The position numbers and the translations under genes are program-made. Shown in pieces: positions 1 through 8,088 of a stretch of 64,000 nucleotides of DNA. Source of the stretch: UBA5796 sp040752455 (GTDB taxonomy: Bacteria > Chloroflexota > Anaerolineae > Anaerolineales > Villigracilaceae); the NCBI GenBank assembly GCA_049324115.1, contig JBMOMN010000029.1, positions 22,925 to 86,924 of the forward strand, read 5' to 3'. Below the pieces are notes generated by a model. The model saw only the letters and a list, made by a program, of their open reading frames with translations. It was not told the DNA's origin and ran no database searches. How positions within the stretch are numbered: the stretch's first letter is position 1; each line of letters begins with the position of its first letter.

Positions 1-104
1 GAATGAAGTCCGCACTCCAGGAATTTTCGGATAGGTTCGTAGCAGACTAAAGTCTTATCTTGCAGACTAAAGTCTTATTTAGCAGACTAAAGTCTGCACT
101 CCAG
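1..104. repeat. Three tandem copies of a short palindromic repeat
   Basis: GCAGACTAAAGTCT starts at 42, 62 and 82, a strict 20-base period. Each copy is an inverted repeat (AGACT-aa-AGTCT). The third copy continues into GCACTCCAG; the same ending is present at 10-20 and again at 24486-24508. These look like members of a dispersed intergenic palindrome family, not CRISPR repeats, because the spacers are only a few bases long. Confidence 0.7.
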
Positions 105-127
105 AAATCAAACAGGCGAGAAAACTT

Positions 128-859
128 ATGATCATTTTAGCTGTGGGGATGCCGCGGGCGGGTTCCGGCTGGCATTACAACCTGATCCACGACCTGGTGA
201 CGGCCAACGGCGGCGACGATGCCCGCCGGGTGCGTGAGCGCTATCATTTGCAAGGTATTTTGACCGAGGTGAACTGCAACATCGGGGTTCTGTCGGTGCG
301 GCGGCTGGGGATGGCGGTCGTGCCCTCGCTGATGGGCAAGACCTACGCCCTGAAAGCCCACAGCGGCCCCACCCGGACCTCGGGCCTGCTCCAGGCCATC
401 GGGCAGATGCGCGTCCTGTACATTTACCGCGACCCGCGCGATGCGATGCTCTCGGCTTTCGATTACGGCCAGCGGGCCATCGCCAAGGGCCGCCCCAACG
501 CCTTCTCGCAACTGACCGGTTTCGAAAAGACGCTCGATTTCATGGCCGAATACGTCGAAATTTCAAAAGCCTGGCTGGCGCGCAAGGATGCGTTGCACAC
601 CAGTTACGAGAATTTCCTGCAAAGCTACGATGCCGAAGCCCGTCGCATTGTGGAATTTCTGGGTTATTCAGCGGCCAGCCCTGAAAACCTGGCCGTGGTC
701 GAGAAATACCGTCCCAACCAGGCCAGCAGCGGAGACAAGGGCCTGCACTTCTTCAAGGGCAGGATCGGCCGCTTCCGCGAGAAATATACCGAAGAACAAC
801 AGGCGCTCATGGCCGGGCGTTTTGGTAATTATTTGCAAGGCAGGGGCTACGAAATATAG
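128..859 (+). CDS. Sulfotransferase-like protein (P-loop)
   Basis: A 243-residue protein with the two PAPS-binding signatures of the sulfotransferase superfamily. The N-terminal phosphosulfate loop is PRAGSGW (residues 9-15), directly after the first beta strand. The 3'-phosphate motif is YRDPRDAMLSAF (100-111). KAH at 76-78 sits where many members have a KTH-like strand. The family transfers sulfuryl groups from PAPS to carbohydrates, lipids or proteins; the acceptor cannot be read here. It has no signal peptide, so a cytoplasmic location is expected. The ATG at 128 follows a weak GGCGAG. No sulfation partner genes are nearby, so some other P-loop transferase role cannot be excluded. Confidence 0.8.
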   Translation: MIILAVGMPRAGSGWHYNLIHDLVTANGGDDARRVRERYHLQGILTEVNCNIGVLSVRRLGMAVVPSLMGKTYALKAHSGPTRTSGLLQAIGQMRVLYIYRDPRDAMLSAFDYGQRAIAKGRPNAFSQLTGFEKTLDFMAEYVEISKAWLARKDALHTSYENFLQSYDAEARRIVEFLGYSAASPENLAVVEKYRPNQASSGDKGLHFFKGRIGRFREKYTEEQQALMAGRFGNYLQGRGYEI

Positions 860-861
860 GG

Positions 862-867
862 CATAAT
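862..867 (+). promoter_or_regulatory. Probable -10 box (CATAAT) of a leaderless mRNA
   Basis: CATAAT ends 7 bases before the ATG at 875 and there is no Shine-Dalgarno sequence between them. Transcription would therefore begin about at the start codon. A matching -35 box is not clear. Confidence 0.35.
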
Positions 868-874
868 TAACGCC

Positions 875-2623
875 ATGCGCGCCTCCGATTCCCCCTTTGT
901 CGCAGACTGGTTCGCCGTCTCCCTGCGCTGGCTGGCGCTGGTGGGCGTGGCGATTGGATTGGCCATGGGCGGCAATCTGCTCTCGGCCGCCAACCTGCTG
1001 ATGGCCCTGCTGGCGGTGTGGAACGTCACCCAGACTTTGATGGCCGGGCTTTCGGTCCGCATGAACTGGCATCGCCAGGTCAACCTCGGCGTGGATTCGG
1101 TCGTGGCGCTGGCCTTTTTCGCCCTGCAAGGCGGCTATGGCCATTCGGTCTGGTGGGTGGGCGTGATCCCGCTGATGACCGCAGCCATTTACTTCAACGT
1201 GCGCGGCGCCCTGCTGACCGCCCTGGCGCTGGGCCTGGCCCAGGTGGCGGTCACCTGGTTCGGTTCGGAAAGTGTTCCCGCCCTGCTTTTCTCGGTCGTC
1301 ATGGCCCTGATCTTTCTCGGCACAGGCTGGGGGTTCGGCTATCTCGCCCGCCGGGTCTATAACGGGCTGCGCACCAAACGCGTCACCCGCCTCGAAGAAG
1401 AGGAAAAAGCCCGCCAGATCGAGACCGAGCGGCTGCGGGCCATCTACACTTTCACGGCAGAACTGATGTCCACCCTCGATTACCGCCGCGTGCTCGATAA
1501 CGTCCTCGACCTGAGCGCGGCCGTCCTCAACCCTTACCGGGACGAGGACGAGGAAGACCCCATCGTCAGCGCGGTGATGCTCTTCGAAGGCCCCGAACTG
1601 TCCATTGGGTCGGCGCGGCGCTTCACGTCCGCGGACATGCGCGTCACGCTCCCGGCGGCCAAAGGCTCGCTGGCCGAGGCCATCAACCAGGGCGATCCCG
1701 TCCGCCTGCTGGACATGACCGCCGACCCCGAACTGTCGCACATCGTTTCCCTGCGCGTCTGCAAATCCCTCTACATTTTCCCGCTCCGCAGCGGGTTCAA
1801 CATCTACGGCGTGCTGCTCTTCGCCCATCCCGACCCGGCTTATTTCGCCGACGACCGCTGCGAGCTGATTGACATCCTCGGGCGGCAGGCCGTGGTCGCC
1901 ATCCAGAACGCCCGCCTTTACCAGGATCTGGTCGAAGAAAAAGAGCGCATGATCGAAGTCCAGGAGGAGGCGCGCAAGAAGCTGGCTCGCGACCTGCACG
2001 ACGGCCCGACCCAGTCGGTCTCGGCGATCGCCATGCGGCTCAACCTGGCCCGGCGCATGCTCGACCGTTCCCCCGAAATGGTCGAGGACGAACTCGCAAA
2101 GGTCGAGGAACTGGCCCGCCGCACCACCAAGGAAATCCGTCACATGCTCTTCACCCTGCGCCCGCTGGTGCTCGAATCCCAGGGGTTGACGGCTGCCCTG
2201 GGGGCAATGGCTGAGAAAATGAAAGAGACCTTCAACCAGGAAGTGCTCATCAAAGTGGACGACAAGCTGCTCGAACAGATCGAGATGGGCAAGCAGGGCG
2301 TCATTTTCTACATCGTCGAAGAAGCGGTCAACAACGCCCGCAAGCACGCCCGCGCCTCACAGATCTGGGTCAACCTGCGGGCGCTGAAAGATGAGATCGT
2401 ATTGCTCGAAATCAAGGACAACGGCGTCGGCTTCGACCTGGACTCGGTGATGAGAGCCTACGACAAACGCGGCAGCCTGGGCATGATCAACCTGCGCGAG
2501 CGCACCGAACTGGTCAACGGCCTGCTGCACATCGAAACGGCCCCCGGCCGCGGCTCGACCATCCAGGTCTTCATCCCGCTCAGCGAAAAAGCCGCCGACC
2601 GCCTGCGCCACGCCAAACAGTAG
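875..2623 (+). CDS. Membrane sensor histidine kinase, GAF domain, NarL/DegS type
   Basis: A 582-residue two-component sensor. Residues about 15-165 are hydrophobic with roughly six membrane spans. A charged linker leads to a GAF-like sensory domain (about 190-350). The HisKA_3 dimerisation helix carries ARDLHDGPTQ, with phospho-accepting His375. The HATPase_c domain follows, with N box EEAVNNARKHA near 482, G1 box DNGVGFD near 514 and GSLGM near 533. This architecture normally pairs with a LuxR/NarL-family response regulator. None lies beside it, so its partner is elsewhere. The signal is unknown. It is followed 4 bases later by the hydrolase gene, probably in one transcript. Confidence 0.9.
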   Translation: MRASDSPFVADWFAVSLRWLALVGVAIGLAMGGNLLSAANLLMALLAVWNVTQTLMAGLSVRMNWHRQVNLGVDSVVALAFFALQGGYGHSVWWVGVIPLMTAAIYFNVRGALLTALALGLAQVAVTWFGSESVPALLFSVVMALIFLGTGWGFGYLARRVYNGLRTKRVTRLEEEEKARQIETERLRAIYTFTAELMSTLDYRRVLDNVLDLSAAVLNPYRDEDEEDPIVSAVMLFEGPELSIGSARRFTSADMRVTLPAAKGSLAEAINQGDPVRLLDMTADPELSHIVSLRVCKSLYIFPLRSGFNIYGVLLFAHPDPAYFADDRCELIDILGRQAVVAIQNARLYQDLVEEKERMIEVQEEARKKLARDLHDGPTQSVSAIAMRLNLARRMLDRSPEMVEDELAKVEELARRTTKEIRHMLFTLRPLVLESQGLTAALGAMAEKMKETFNQEVLIKVDDKLLEQIEMGKQGVIFYIVEEAVNNARKHARASQIWVNLRALKDEIVLLEIKDNGVGFDLDSVMRAYDKRGSLGMINLRERTELVNGLLHIETAPGRGSTIQVFIPLSEKAADRLRHAKQ

Positions 2624-2627
2624 CCCC

Positions 2628-3404
2628 ATGCCCTCTGCCACCGGACTGTATTATTTTGCTCACGGCGAAGACAATTTTTACCGCCCGCCGGTCGTGTTCA
2701 TCCACGGGGCGGGCGGCTGCCACCTCGCCTGGCCGCCGCAGGTCCGCCGCCTGACCGGCGAACGGATCTTCGCGGTTGACCTGCCCGGCCACGGCAGGTC
2801 CGAGGGGATCGGCTGCCAGACCATCAGCGATTACGCCACGAGCCTGGTCTACTTCCTGAACGGGATCAAACTGCCGCGCGCCGTATTCGTGGGACACTCG
2901 ATGGGCAGCGCCGTTGCCGTCACCCTGGCGCTGCGTCACCCGGACCGGGTGCTGGGCCTCGGGCTGATCGGCGGGGGAGCGCGTCTGAGGGTTGCTCCCG
3001 CCATCCTGGAAACCGCCCTCAACCCGGCCACCTTCGAACTGGCGCTCCAGGCTGTCCACGAGGGGGCTTTTTCAGCCGGCGCCGACCCGCGAGTGGTGGA
3101 CCTGTCGAAGAGGCAGATGCGCGAAGTCCGCCCCTCGGTGCTGCACGGCGACTTCATGGCCTGCGACGCCTTCGACCAATTGGAAAATATCTCCCAAATC
3201 GCCGCGCCCACCCTGATAGTCTGCGGCTCCGAAGACCGGATGACCCCGCCGCGCTTCTCCGAATTCCTGGCGCAGCGCATCCCCGGAGCGCAGCTCGTCG
3301 TCGTACCGGACGCAGGCCACATGGTCCAGCTCGAAAAGCCGGACGAAGTAGCCGATGCGCTGGCTGAGTTCCTGAAATCCATCCCTTACCAACCGGGGGG
3401 ATAA
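2628..3404 (+). CDS. Alpha/beta-hydrolase
   Basis: A 258-residue alpha/beta-hydrolase fold protein. The oxyanion strand is FIHGAGG (24-30). The strand-turn DLPGHGRS (51-58) is typical of the family. The nucleophile elbow GHSMG gives Ser91. The acid is Asp203 in CGSEDRMTPP, and the catalytic His231 lies in DAGHMV. All three catalytic residues are present and the length is normal. The substrate is not predictable: esterases, lactonases and C-C hydrolases share this pattern. It begins 4 bases after the histidine kinase stop codon and is convergent with rdgB, whose stop lies 7 bases away. Confidence 0.85.
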   Translation: MPSATGLYYFAHGEDNFYRPPVVFIHGAGGCHLAWPPQVRRLTGERIFAVDLPGHGRSEGIGCQTISDYATSLVYFLNGIKLPRAVFVGHSMGSAVAVTLALRHPDRVLGLGLIGGGARLRVAPAILETALNPATFELALQAVHEGAFSAGADPRVVDLSKRQMREVRPSVLHGDFMACDAFDQLENISQIAAPTLIVCGSEDRMTPPRFSEFLAQRIPGAQLVVVPDAGHMVQLEKPDEVADALAEFLKSIPYQPGG

Positions 3405-3411
3405 GCGTTTC

Positions 3412-4047
3412 CTACAACCCCAAAATCTCTTTCAGGGCAGGTATCGCCGCCTGCACCGCCCGCGCCCGGTGGCTCAGGCGGTTTTTTTCGTCCATGCCCA
3501 GTTCGGCCATGGTCTTGCCCAAACCGGCCAGCATGAAAATGGGATCGTAGCCGAACCCGCCCGCGCCGCGCTCCTCCGGGATGATCTCGCCGGGACAGAT
3601 CCCTTCCGCAAAACGGATGCGGCCGTCCGGCGCGGCGATGGCGATGGCGGCGTGGAAGCGCGCTGCCCACGGGCGAGGGTGGCCGCCCAGGTTGTGGAGC
3701 AGGTAGGCGCGGCGGTCCGCGTCGGTCAACCCCCCTCCGGCTCCCCCCATTTTCAGAGAAAGTGGGGGGAGAGACGCGCCGTACCGGGCCGAATACAGCC
3801 CCGGCGCGCCGCCAAGTGCCTCCACTTCCAGGCCCGAGTCGTCGGCCAGGGAGACCAGCCCGCTGGCCTGGGCGAAGGCGCGGGCCTTGAGGGCGGCGTT
3901 CCCGGCGTAGGTCGAGCCGGTCTCTTCGACCTCGAGAGCCAGGCCCAGGTCCTTCGGCATGACCAGTTCCAGGTCCAGGTTCTGGAGCAAGGCTTCGAGT
4001 TCGCGCACCTTGCCTTTGTTTCCGGTGGCGATCAGCAGTTTTGGCAT
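3412..4047 (-). CDS. rdgB: XTP/dITP diphosphatase (RdgB/HAM1) with an in-frame repeat insertion
   Basis: This house-cleaning enzyme hydrolyses dITP, XTP and ITP to monophosphates, keeping deaminated purines out of nucleic acids. The N-terminal substrate loop ATGNKGKVRE (7-16) and the catalytic strand LADDSGLEVEALGGAPG (67-83, with Asp69/Asp70) are intact. After YSARYG the family normally continues directly into DADNN-type sequence. Here a block at about 91-107 (SLPPLSLKMGGAGGG) precedes TDADRRA. That block is encoded by a 31-base hairpin repeat at 3741-3771, so the protein is longer than usual but in frame. Its start codon overlaps the queG stop (TGATG), so the two are translationally coupled. 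Confidence 0.93.
   Translation of the reverse strand: MPKLLIATGNKGKVRELEALLQNLDLELVMPKDLGLALEVEETGSTYAGNAALKARAFAQASGLVSLADDSGLEVEALGGAPGLYSARYGASLPPLSLKMGGAGGGLTDADRRAYLLHNLGGHPRPWAARFHAAIAIAAPDGRIRFAEGICPGEIIPEERGAGGFGYDPIFMLAGLGKTMAELGMDEKNRLSHRARAVQAAIPALKEILGL
3741..3771. repeat. G/C-tract hairpin repeat inside rdgB
   Basis: A 14-bp stem (8 pairs of CTCCCCCC/GGGGGGAG plus six inner pairs, one of them G-T) closes a 3-base AGA loop. It lies wholly within the coding sequence and keeps the reading frame. The flanking CCCCCCTCCGG suggests that the inserted unit may extend slightly further left. Confidence 0.7.
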
Positions 4048-5102
4048 CAGCGTTCCTCGTCTTTGAGTTTTTCCAGGGCCCAGGCGGCGTGCTCACGGAC
4101 CAGCGGTTCCGGGTCGTCGAGCGCCCGTTCCAGGGCCGGGATGGCCGCCGGGTCGCCGGAATTGCCCAGGGCCACGGCCACGTTACGCAGGTAGCCGCGC
4201 CGTTTGGCGCGTTTCACCGGGCTGTTCTTGAATTTCCGGTTGAAGGCTTCCGGGGTCAGCGAGAGTTCTTCGATCAAATCCGGCTGCGGCACGTCCGGAC
4301 GCGGCGCGAAAGCCGGGTCGCCATTTTCCGCCGCGAACCTGTTCCACGGGCAGACCTGCTGGCACACGTCACAGCCGAAGACCCAATCCCCGGTTTTGCC
4401 GCGCAGATCAATGGGGATTTCGTCCTTGAGTTCGATGGTCAGGTACGAGATGCAGCGCCGGGCGTCCAGCGAGCGGTCGGGCAGGATGCAGCCGGTGGGG
4501 CAGGCGTCGAGGCAGCGGGTGCAGGAGCCGCAATGGTCGGTGGTGAAGGGCGGGTCCGGCTCCAGGTCGAGACCGAGCAGGATTTCGGCCAGCAGGAAAT
4601 ACGAACCTTTTTTCGGGTGGATCAGGCAGGAATTCTTGCCGATCCAGCCCAGACCGGCGCGCTGCGCCAGGTCACGCTCCAGGACGGGGCCGGTATCGGT
4701 GTACCAGCGGTTCGGGACCGGTCGGCCGGCTTCCGTTTCGATGAACGCCACCAGCGCCGACAGCTTCCCCACCAGCACGAGGTGGTAATCCTCGCCCCAG
4801 GCATAAGCCGCGACCCTTCCCGTCAATCCCGGCTCCTCGTCCAAAGGGCGCGGGGGATCGTAGGGGATCCCAAGCGCGAGGATCGAGCGGCATTCCGGCA
4901 GGATCAGGCGCGGGTCGGCGCGGCGGGCGCGGGCGCGCTCTTCGGCCAGGTAGCCCATCGAGCCGTGACGCCCGTCGGCCAGCCAACGCTCGTAGAAAGC
5001 CGCGTGCGGCGGCGGGTCCGGGGTGGTGACGCCGGTGAGGGAAAAGCCGAGGCGCTGGGCCTCGGCTTTGATGGTTTGGGTCAGGGTGGAGATCGGGTCC
5101 AT
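4047..5102 (-). CDS. queG: Epoxyqueuosine reductase QueG
   Basis: QueG reduces epoxyqueuosine to queuosine in the wobble base of GUN tRNAs, using cobalamin and two [4Fe-4S] clusters. The ferredoxin-like motifs are C191-G-S-C194-T-R-C197-L-D-A-C201-P and C244-D-V-C247-Q-Q-V-C251-P, with a further Cys217. The catalytic acid region is YTDTGPVLER (134-143). The last 50 residues form a HEAT-like repeat (AIPALERALDDPEPLVREHA) typical of the long form of the family. Length (351 residues) is normal. The ATG lies 3 bases after the stop of the upstream lipoprotein, which suggests co-transcription, and the gene overlaps rdgB downstream. Confidence 0.95.
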   Translation of the reverse strand: MDPISTLTQTIKAEAQRLGFSLTGVTTPDPPPHAAFYERWLADGRHGSMGYLAEERARARRADPRLILPECRSILALGIPYDPPRPLDEEPGLTGRVAAYAWGEDYHLVLVGKLSALVAFIETEAGRPVPNRWYTDTGPVLERDLAQRAGLGWIGKNSCLIHPKKGSYFLLAEILLGLDLEPDPPFTTDHCGSCTRCLDACPTGCILPDRSLDARRCISYLTIELKDEIPIDLRGKTGDWVFGCDVCQQVCPWNRFAAENGDPAFAPRPDVPQPDLIEELSLTPEAFNRKFKNSPVKRAKRRGYLRNVAVALGNSGDPAAIPALERALDDPEPLVREHAAWALEKLKDEER

Positions 5103-5105
5103 CCG

Positions 5106-5705
5106 CTAAGGGATTTTGATGGATACGCTGAAGAATTCGCCGAACGGGCTGCCGGCGGCGTTGGCCATCCGCCAGACGCCGGTGTATTCGCCGCTGATCG
5201 CAGGCGCGACCAGGGTGACGCTGAGTTCCACTTCGAACTGCGGCGGCACTTCGACGCCGATCCGGTTGGCTTTTTTGCCGTTCATCAATTCGCCGTACCC
5301 GTACACGATCTGGTAATCCGCCGTCCAGGTGCAGGTGCCGGTGTTCTTGAGCACCCAGGTCTTGGTGAATTCCTGGCCGGGTGTCAGTTGGTCGTAACCG
5401 TCCGGGATGGTGGCGTCCCTGACGAAGACGGCGTCGTCGCAAACGGCCTCAGCGGTAGGCGCGGGAGGGGTGTCGGTCGCGTCGGGGTTGGATGGGGCCG
5501 CGTCTGCGGTGGGCATGTCGGTGGCCGTCGGCTGGGGGGTGGGGGTGAAGGCGGCCGCGGTCTGGGTGATTTCGGCCACGAAGGTGCCGGCCGCGGCGGT
5601 GTACATGGCGTTGACGTCAACGGTTGGGGTCGCCCCGGTTCGAGAGCCGCAGGCAACCAGCAAACTTGCAATGAGCAGTATCACGAGACTATGACTGGCT
5701 TTCAC
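5106..5705 (-). CDS. NBR1-Ig (four-Trp) domain lipoprotein A
   Basis: A 199-residue secreted lipoprotein. The signal peptide ends in the lipobox LLVAC (Cys19). There follows MYTAAAGTFVAEITQTAA, a motif shared by the five neighbouring paralogues, then a Pro/Thr/Ala-rich linker. The C-terminal NBR1-type Ig-like domain (about 88-199) contains FTKTWVLKNTGTCTW and GEYTGVWRM. The start is GTG at 5705 because AGGAGG lies 5 bases upstream; an ATG further out at 5759 would place 18 charged residues ahead of the signal peptide. In eukaryotic NBR1 this fold binds protein partners; in bacteria its ligand is unknown. It directly precedes queG, an odd neighbour for a surface protein. Confidence 0.8.
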   Translation of the reverse strand: MKASHSLVILLIASLLVACGSRTGATPTVDVNAMYTAAAGTFVAEITQTAAAFTPTPQPTATDMPTADAAPSNPDATDTPPAPTAEAVCDDAVFVRDATIPDGYDQLTPGQEFTKTWVLKNTGTCTWTADYQIVYGYGELMNGKKANRIGVEVPPQFEVELSVTLVAPAISGEYTGVWRMANAAGSPFGEFFSVSIKIP

Positions 5706-5781
5706 GAATGCCTCCTTTTTCTTGCCAGCCCATGAATTCCTGGGTTTGATAGGTTGCAATCCTCATCAGAAGTTTTGGGAA

Positions 5782-5809
5782 TGCGGACCGGGGGTAAATC
5801 CGGTCCGCA
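5782..5809 (-). terminator. Hairpin after lipoprotein B
   Basis: TGCGGACCGG (5782-5791) pairs perfectly with CCGGTCCGCA (5800-5809). It lies just past the stop of the minus-strand gene ending at 5826. The run of U expected on the minus strand is weak. Confidence 0.5.
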
Positions 5810-5825
5810 CTCGATTGAAGCTGCG

Positions 5826-6548
5826 TTAGGGGTTTACCACGCGAATGTAAACGCAGAACACCTCGCCGAAGGCGATGCCGCGGTCATTGAACATTTGCCA
5901 GCAACTGTTGTATTCGCCCGGCTTGAGCGGGGCGGTCATCTTCATCCCGATGTCTTTGGTCTGGCCGGGGGCGACGAAATCAGCTGTCTGGATGATCTTC
6001 CAGCCGGGGCCGTCCAACTTTTCGTTGCCGAAGGCGAAGGCCAGGAAATAGCCGTCGTCCCAGGTGCAGGTCCCGGTGTTCTGGACGCGCCAGATCTTCT
6101 CGAAATCCTCACCCGGGTCCATGTCTGTCAGGCCGTAAAAGTTGCTGTAACCGGCAAAGGCAGAGTTGTCGCACACGTCACCGGATGGGGGCGGCGCGCC
6201 CGGCGTGCCGGTAACTCCCGGAAGCCCGGCGGTAGGGATGGCGACCGTGGGGAACCCGGCGGTGGGGCTGGCAGCGCCGGGGCTGCCAATGGTCGGGATG
6301 CCGGCCGGGGTGTCCTGGGCGGAGGGGGTGTCGCTTGGCGGGGGCAGGGTCGCGGTCGCCGTCGGTTGCGGGGTCGGCGAAAAGGCCATCGCCGTCTGGG
6401 TCAGTTGCGCGGCGACGGTCTCAGCCGCGGCCGTAAAGACTGCCCCAGGGTCAACCGGGGTGGCTTCGGGGGTGCTTGGGCCGCAGGCGCTCAGGACCAG
6501 GATGGCCAGGAACGCCAGGGGCCAGATTTTGTTTGCATTTTTCTTCAT
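5826..6548 (-). CDS. NBR1-Ig domain lipoprotein B
   Basis: A 240-residue lipoprotein with lipobox LSAC (Cys22). The conserved post-anchor motif reads VFTAAAETVAAQLTQTA. The linker is unusually long and contains imperfect tandem units of the PTAGFP/PTVAIP type (about residues 80-110). The NBR1-Ig domain (about 127-240) has FEKIWRVQNTGTCTW and ends in VCGEVF-like strands with several aromatic residues (FGEVFCVYIRV). A GGAG lies upstream of the ATG. It sits in tandem, same strand, with four paralogues, each separated by 120-190 bases containing hairpins, so the copies look separately transcribed. Confidence 0.8.
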   Translation of the reverse strand: MKKNANKIWPLAFLAILVLSACGPSTPEATPVDPGAVFTAAAETVAAQLTQTAMAFSPTPQPTATATLPPPSDTPSAQDTPAGIPTIGSPGAASPTAGFPTVAIPTAGLPGVTGTPGAPPPSGDVCDNSAFAGYSNFYGLTDMDPGEDFEKIWRVQNTGTCTWDDGYFLAFAFGNEKLDGPGWKIIQTADFVAPGQTKDIGMKMTAPLKPGEYNSCWQMFNDRGIAFGEVFCVYIRVVNP

Positions 6549-6672
6549 ACAGTCTCCAAAACTTTTTTGTTATTTGCCGATGGAGCAAGGCTCATTATAT
6601 CATCGGCGGTAGGTGGGGAAACGAATGGGCGGATAGGACAAATTTACCAGGCTGAGCCAATGCCAAACGCGG

Positions 6673-6717
6673 AGAGCAGACCCTGGATCGAGTATCTTCA
6701 TTCCAAGAGTCTGCTCT
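6673..6717 (-). terminator. Inverted repeat after lipoprotein C
   Basis: AGAGCAGAC (6673-6681) pairs with GTCTGCTCT (6709-6717), with extra inner pairing around CTTGGA-like bases. It is placed just beyond the stop at 6737. It is either a terminator or one of the dispersed palindromes. Confidence 0.45.
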
Positions 6718-6736
6718 TTGGGCAGGTAAAACCCGG

Positions 6737-7951
6737 TTAAGGCATTACTGCCAGCGGCGTCGGGTTCAAGGCCTGAACAATGCGCGGCGCGAACCAGAGG
6801 GCGTAGTCGTCCGTGGGCTGCCCGTTGGCAAGCACGACCAGCAGGAATTTGACATCCTTCCCGGCCAGGTTGCTCAGGTCCACGTCAACCGTCGAGTATT
6901 TATCGTCGTAGATTTCTTTCCACTCGCCGAGTTTTGTGACCTGGCCGCTGCCGATCTGATAGCTCAACCTGAAGGCTACGTTGCATTTCGGGGCGTTGTT
7001 CTCGCACAGGACGAAAGCCTTGAAGTGGTAGCCTTGCTTGACCCTGATTGCCGGGAACTTGCCCTGGATCACGCCATCCTTGATCCGTTCCGGGAAAGCC
7101 AGCAGGGCGGGTTCGTCGTCTTTGTATCCGTTTTCGAACACCGGGTTCTTGACGTGCAGCACATAGCCATCTTTGCTGCCCTCGTTGCCGGGGCAGGGTA
7201 ATTTATCCGTGCCGTTGCGCCAGGCCGCATCGCAATAATTGGCCGCGAAATCGTAGACCAGGTTTCCTTCGGTGCTGACTTTAATATCCACCCAGAAGGG
7301 GTTGTTGGCGGTCTTGCCCACGCCAAAGATCACGCCGTTGGCGTTGCGCAATTTCCAGTTCCCGCGGTACTCGCCTTCGGTTGCAGGGGCCACCAGCTCA
7401 ACCGAAAGGTCAACCGTTTGCCCAGGCGCGACCGAGCCGGCCAGTTTGACGGAAGCAGGTCCGCCCATGGCATTCCCGTCCGCAAAGATCAGGCTGTAGC
7501 CCGTCGTCCAGGTGCAGGTGCCAATGTTCTTGATGCGCCAGGTTTTGGTGAATTTTTGCCCTGCTCCCACAACCGTACCGTCGGGATACGAAACGTCCTT
7601 CTCGAATTGCGCCCAGTCGCAGCGGCTGACGGGAGTGGGGGTGTTGACCTGGACCGTCGGGATGACAATGGGCGTATTGGTCGGCTGCGGGGTGAACGTC
7701 GGGAAAACGGTCACCGGTGTGTTGGTGGGGAACGGCGTGCTGGTGGGGAACTGCGGGTTGTCAGGTCCCGGCGTGGCAGAAGCCAAGGGCGCAGACTGGG
7801 TAAGCATTGCTTCAAGAGTCTGCGCCGCAGCGGTATATTGCGGGTTCAGGGTGGCGGCCGCGTCGGGGGTGGTAATGCCGCCCTGTCCGCAGGCCAGGAT
7901 TGCCAAAAGCAGGACCGCCAGCATGGTGACAGGAATGTACTTGGGTTTCAT
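6737..7951 (-). CDS. NBR1-Ig domain lipoprotein C with extra C-terminal domain
   Basis: A 404-residue lipoprotein (lipobox LAILAC, Cys21), the longest of the array. The order is signal peptide, the shared QYTAAAQTLEAMLTQ motif, a Pro/Thr linker, then an NBR1-Ig domain (about 115-225) with FTKTWRIKNIGTCTW and GEYRGNWKLRN. About 175 further residues follow with a beta-rich pattern and paired cysteines (YCDAAW, PCPG, LCENNAPKC), compatible with a jelly-roll or carbohydrate-binding fold that I cannot name. The start ATG at 7951 is preferred over the ATG at 7960 because AAGGA lies 8 bases upstream of it. Confidence 0.78.
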   Translation of the reverse strand: MKPKYIPVTMLAVLLLAILACGQGGITTPDAAATLNPQYTAAAQTLEAMLTQSAPLASATPGPDNPQFPTSTPFPTNTPVTVFPTFTPQPTNTPIVIPTVQVNTPTPVSRCDWAQFEKDVSYPDGTVVGAGQKFTKTWRIKNIGTCTWTTGYSLIFADGNAMGGPASVKLAGSVAPGQTVDLSVELVAPATEGEYRGNWKLRNANGVIFGVGKTANNPFWVDIKVSTEGNLVYDFAANYCDAAWRNGTDKLPCPGNEGSKDGYVLHVKNPVFENGYKDDEPALLAFPERIKDGVIQGKFPAIRVKQGYHFKAFVLCENNAPKCNVAFRLSYQIGSGQVTKLGEWKEIYDDKYSTVDVDLSNLAGKDVKFLLVVLANGQPTDDYALWFAPRIVQALNPTPLAVMP

Positions 7952-8020
7952 AGCAACCATCCTTGTTCAGATAATTAACTCCCGTCATAGACGACTGGCT
8001 GATTGCGGATGTTCCCGGAA

Positions 8021-8058
8021 AAAAAACGACGAGCCGGGGGGCTGTCTCCCCGGCTCGT
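8021..8058 (-). terminator. Intrinsic terminator of lipoprotein D
   Basis: ACGAGCCGGGG (8029-8039) pairs perfectly with CCCCGGCTCGT (8048-8058). The run of A at 8019-8026 is a U tract when read on the minus strand, directly after the hairpin. Confidence 0.85.
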
Positions 8059-8088
8059 TCTGGATGATGGGCCTGTCCGCCGTTTAAT

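Noticed and set aside
42..95. Three evenly spaced repeats as a mini CRISPR array
   Set aside because: Repeats are only about 14 bases with spacers of 6, and no cas genes are in the window; they belong to a dispersed palindrome family.
668..2347. Long open frame on the minus strand antisense to the histidine kinase gene
   Set aside because: It is a shadow of a G+C-rich gene: no ribosome-binding site, no recognisable domain, and composition typical of antisense frames. The same holds for the long plus-strand frame at 4041-5735 and that at 12085-13785.
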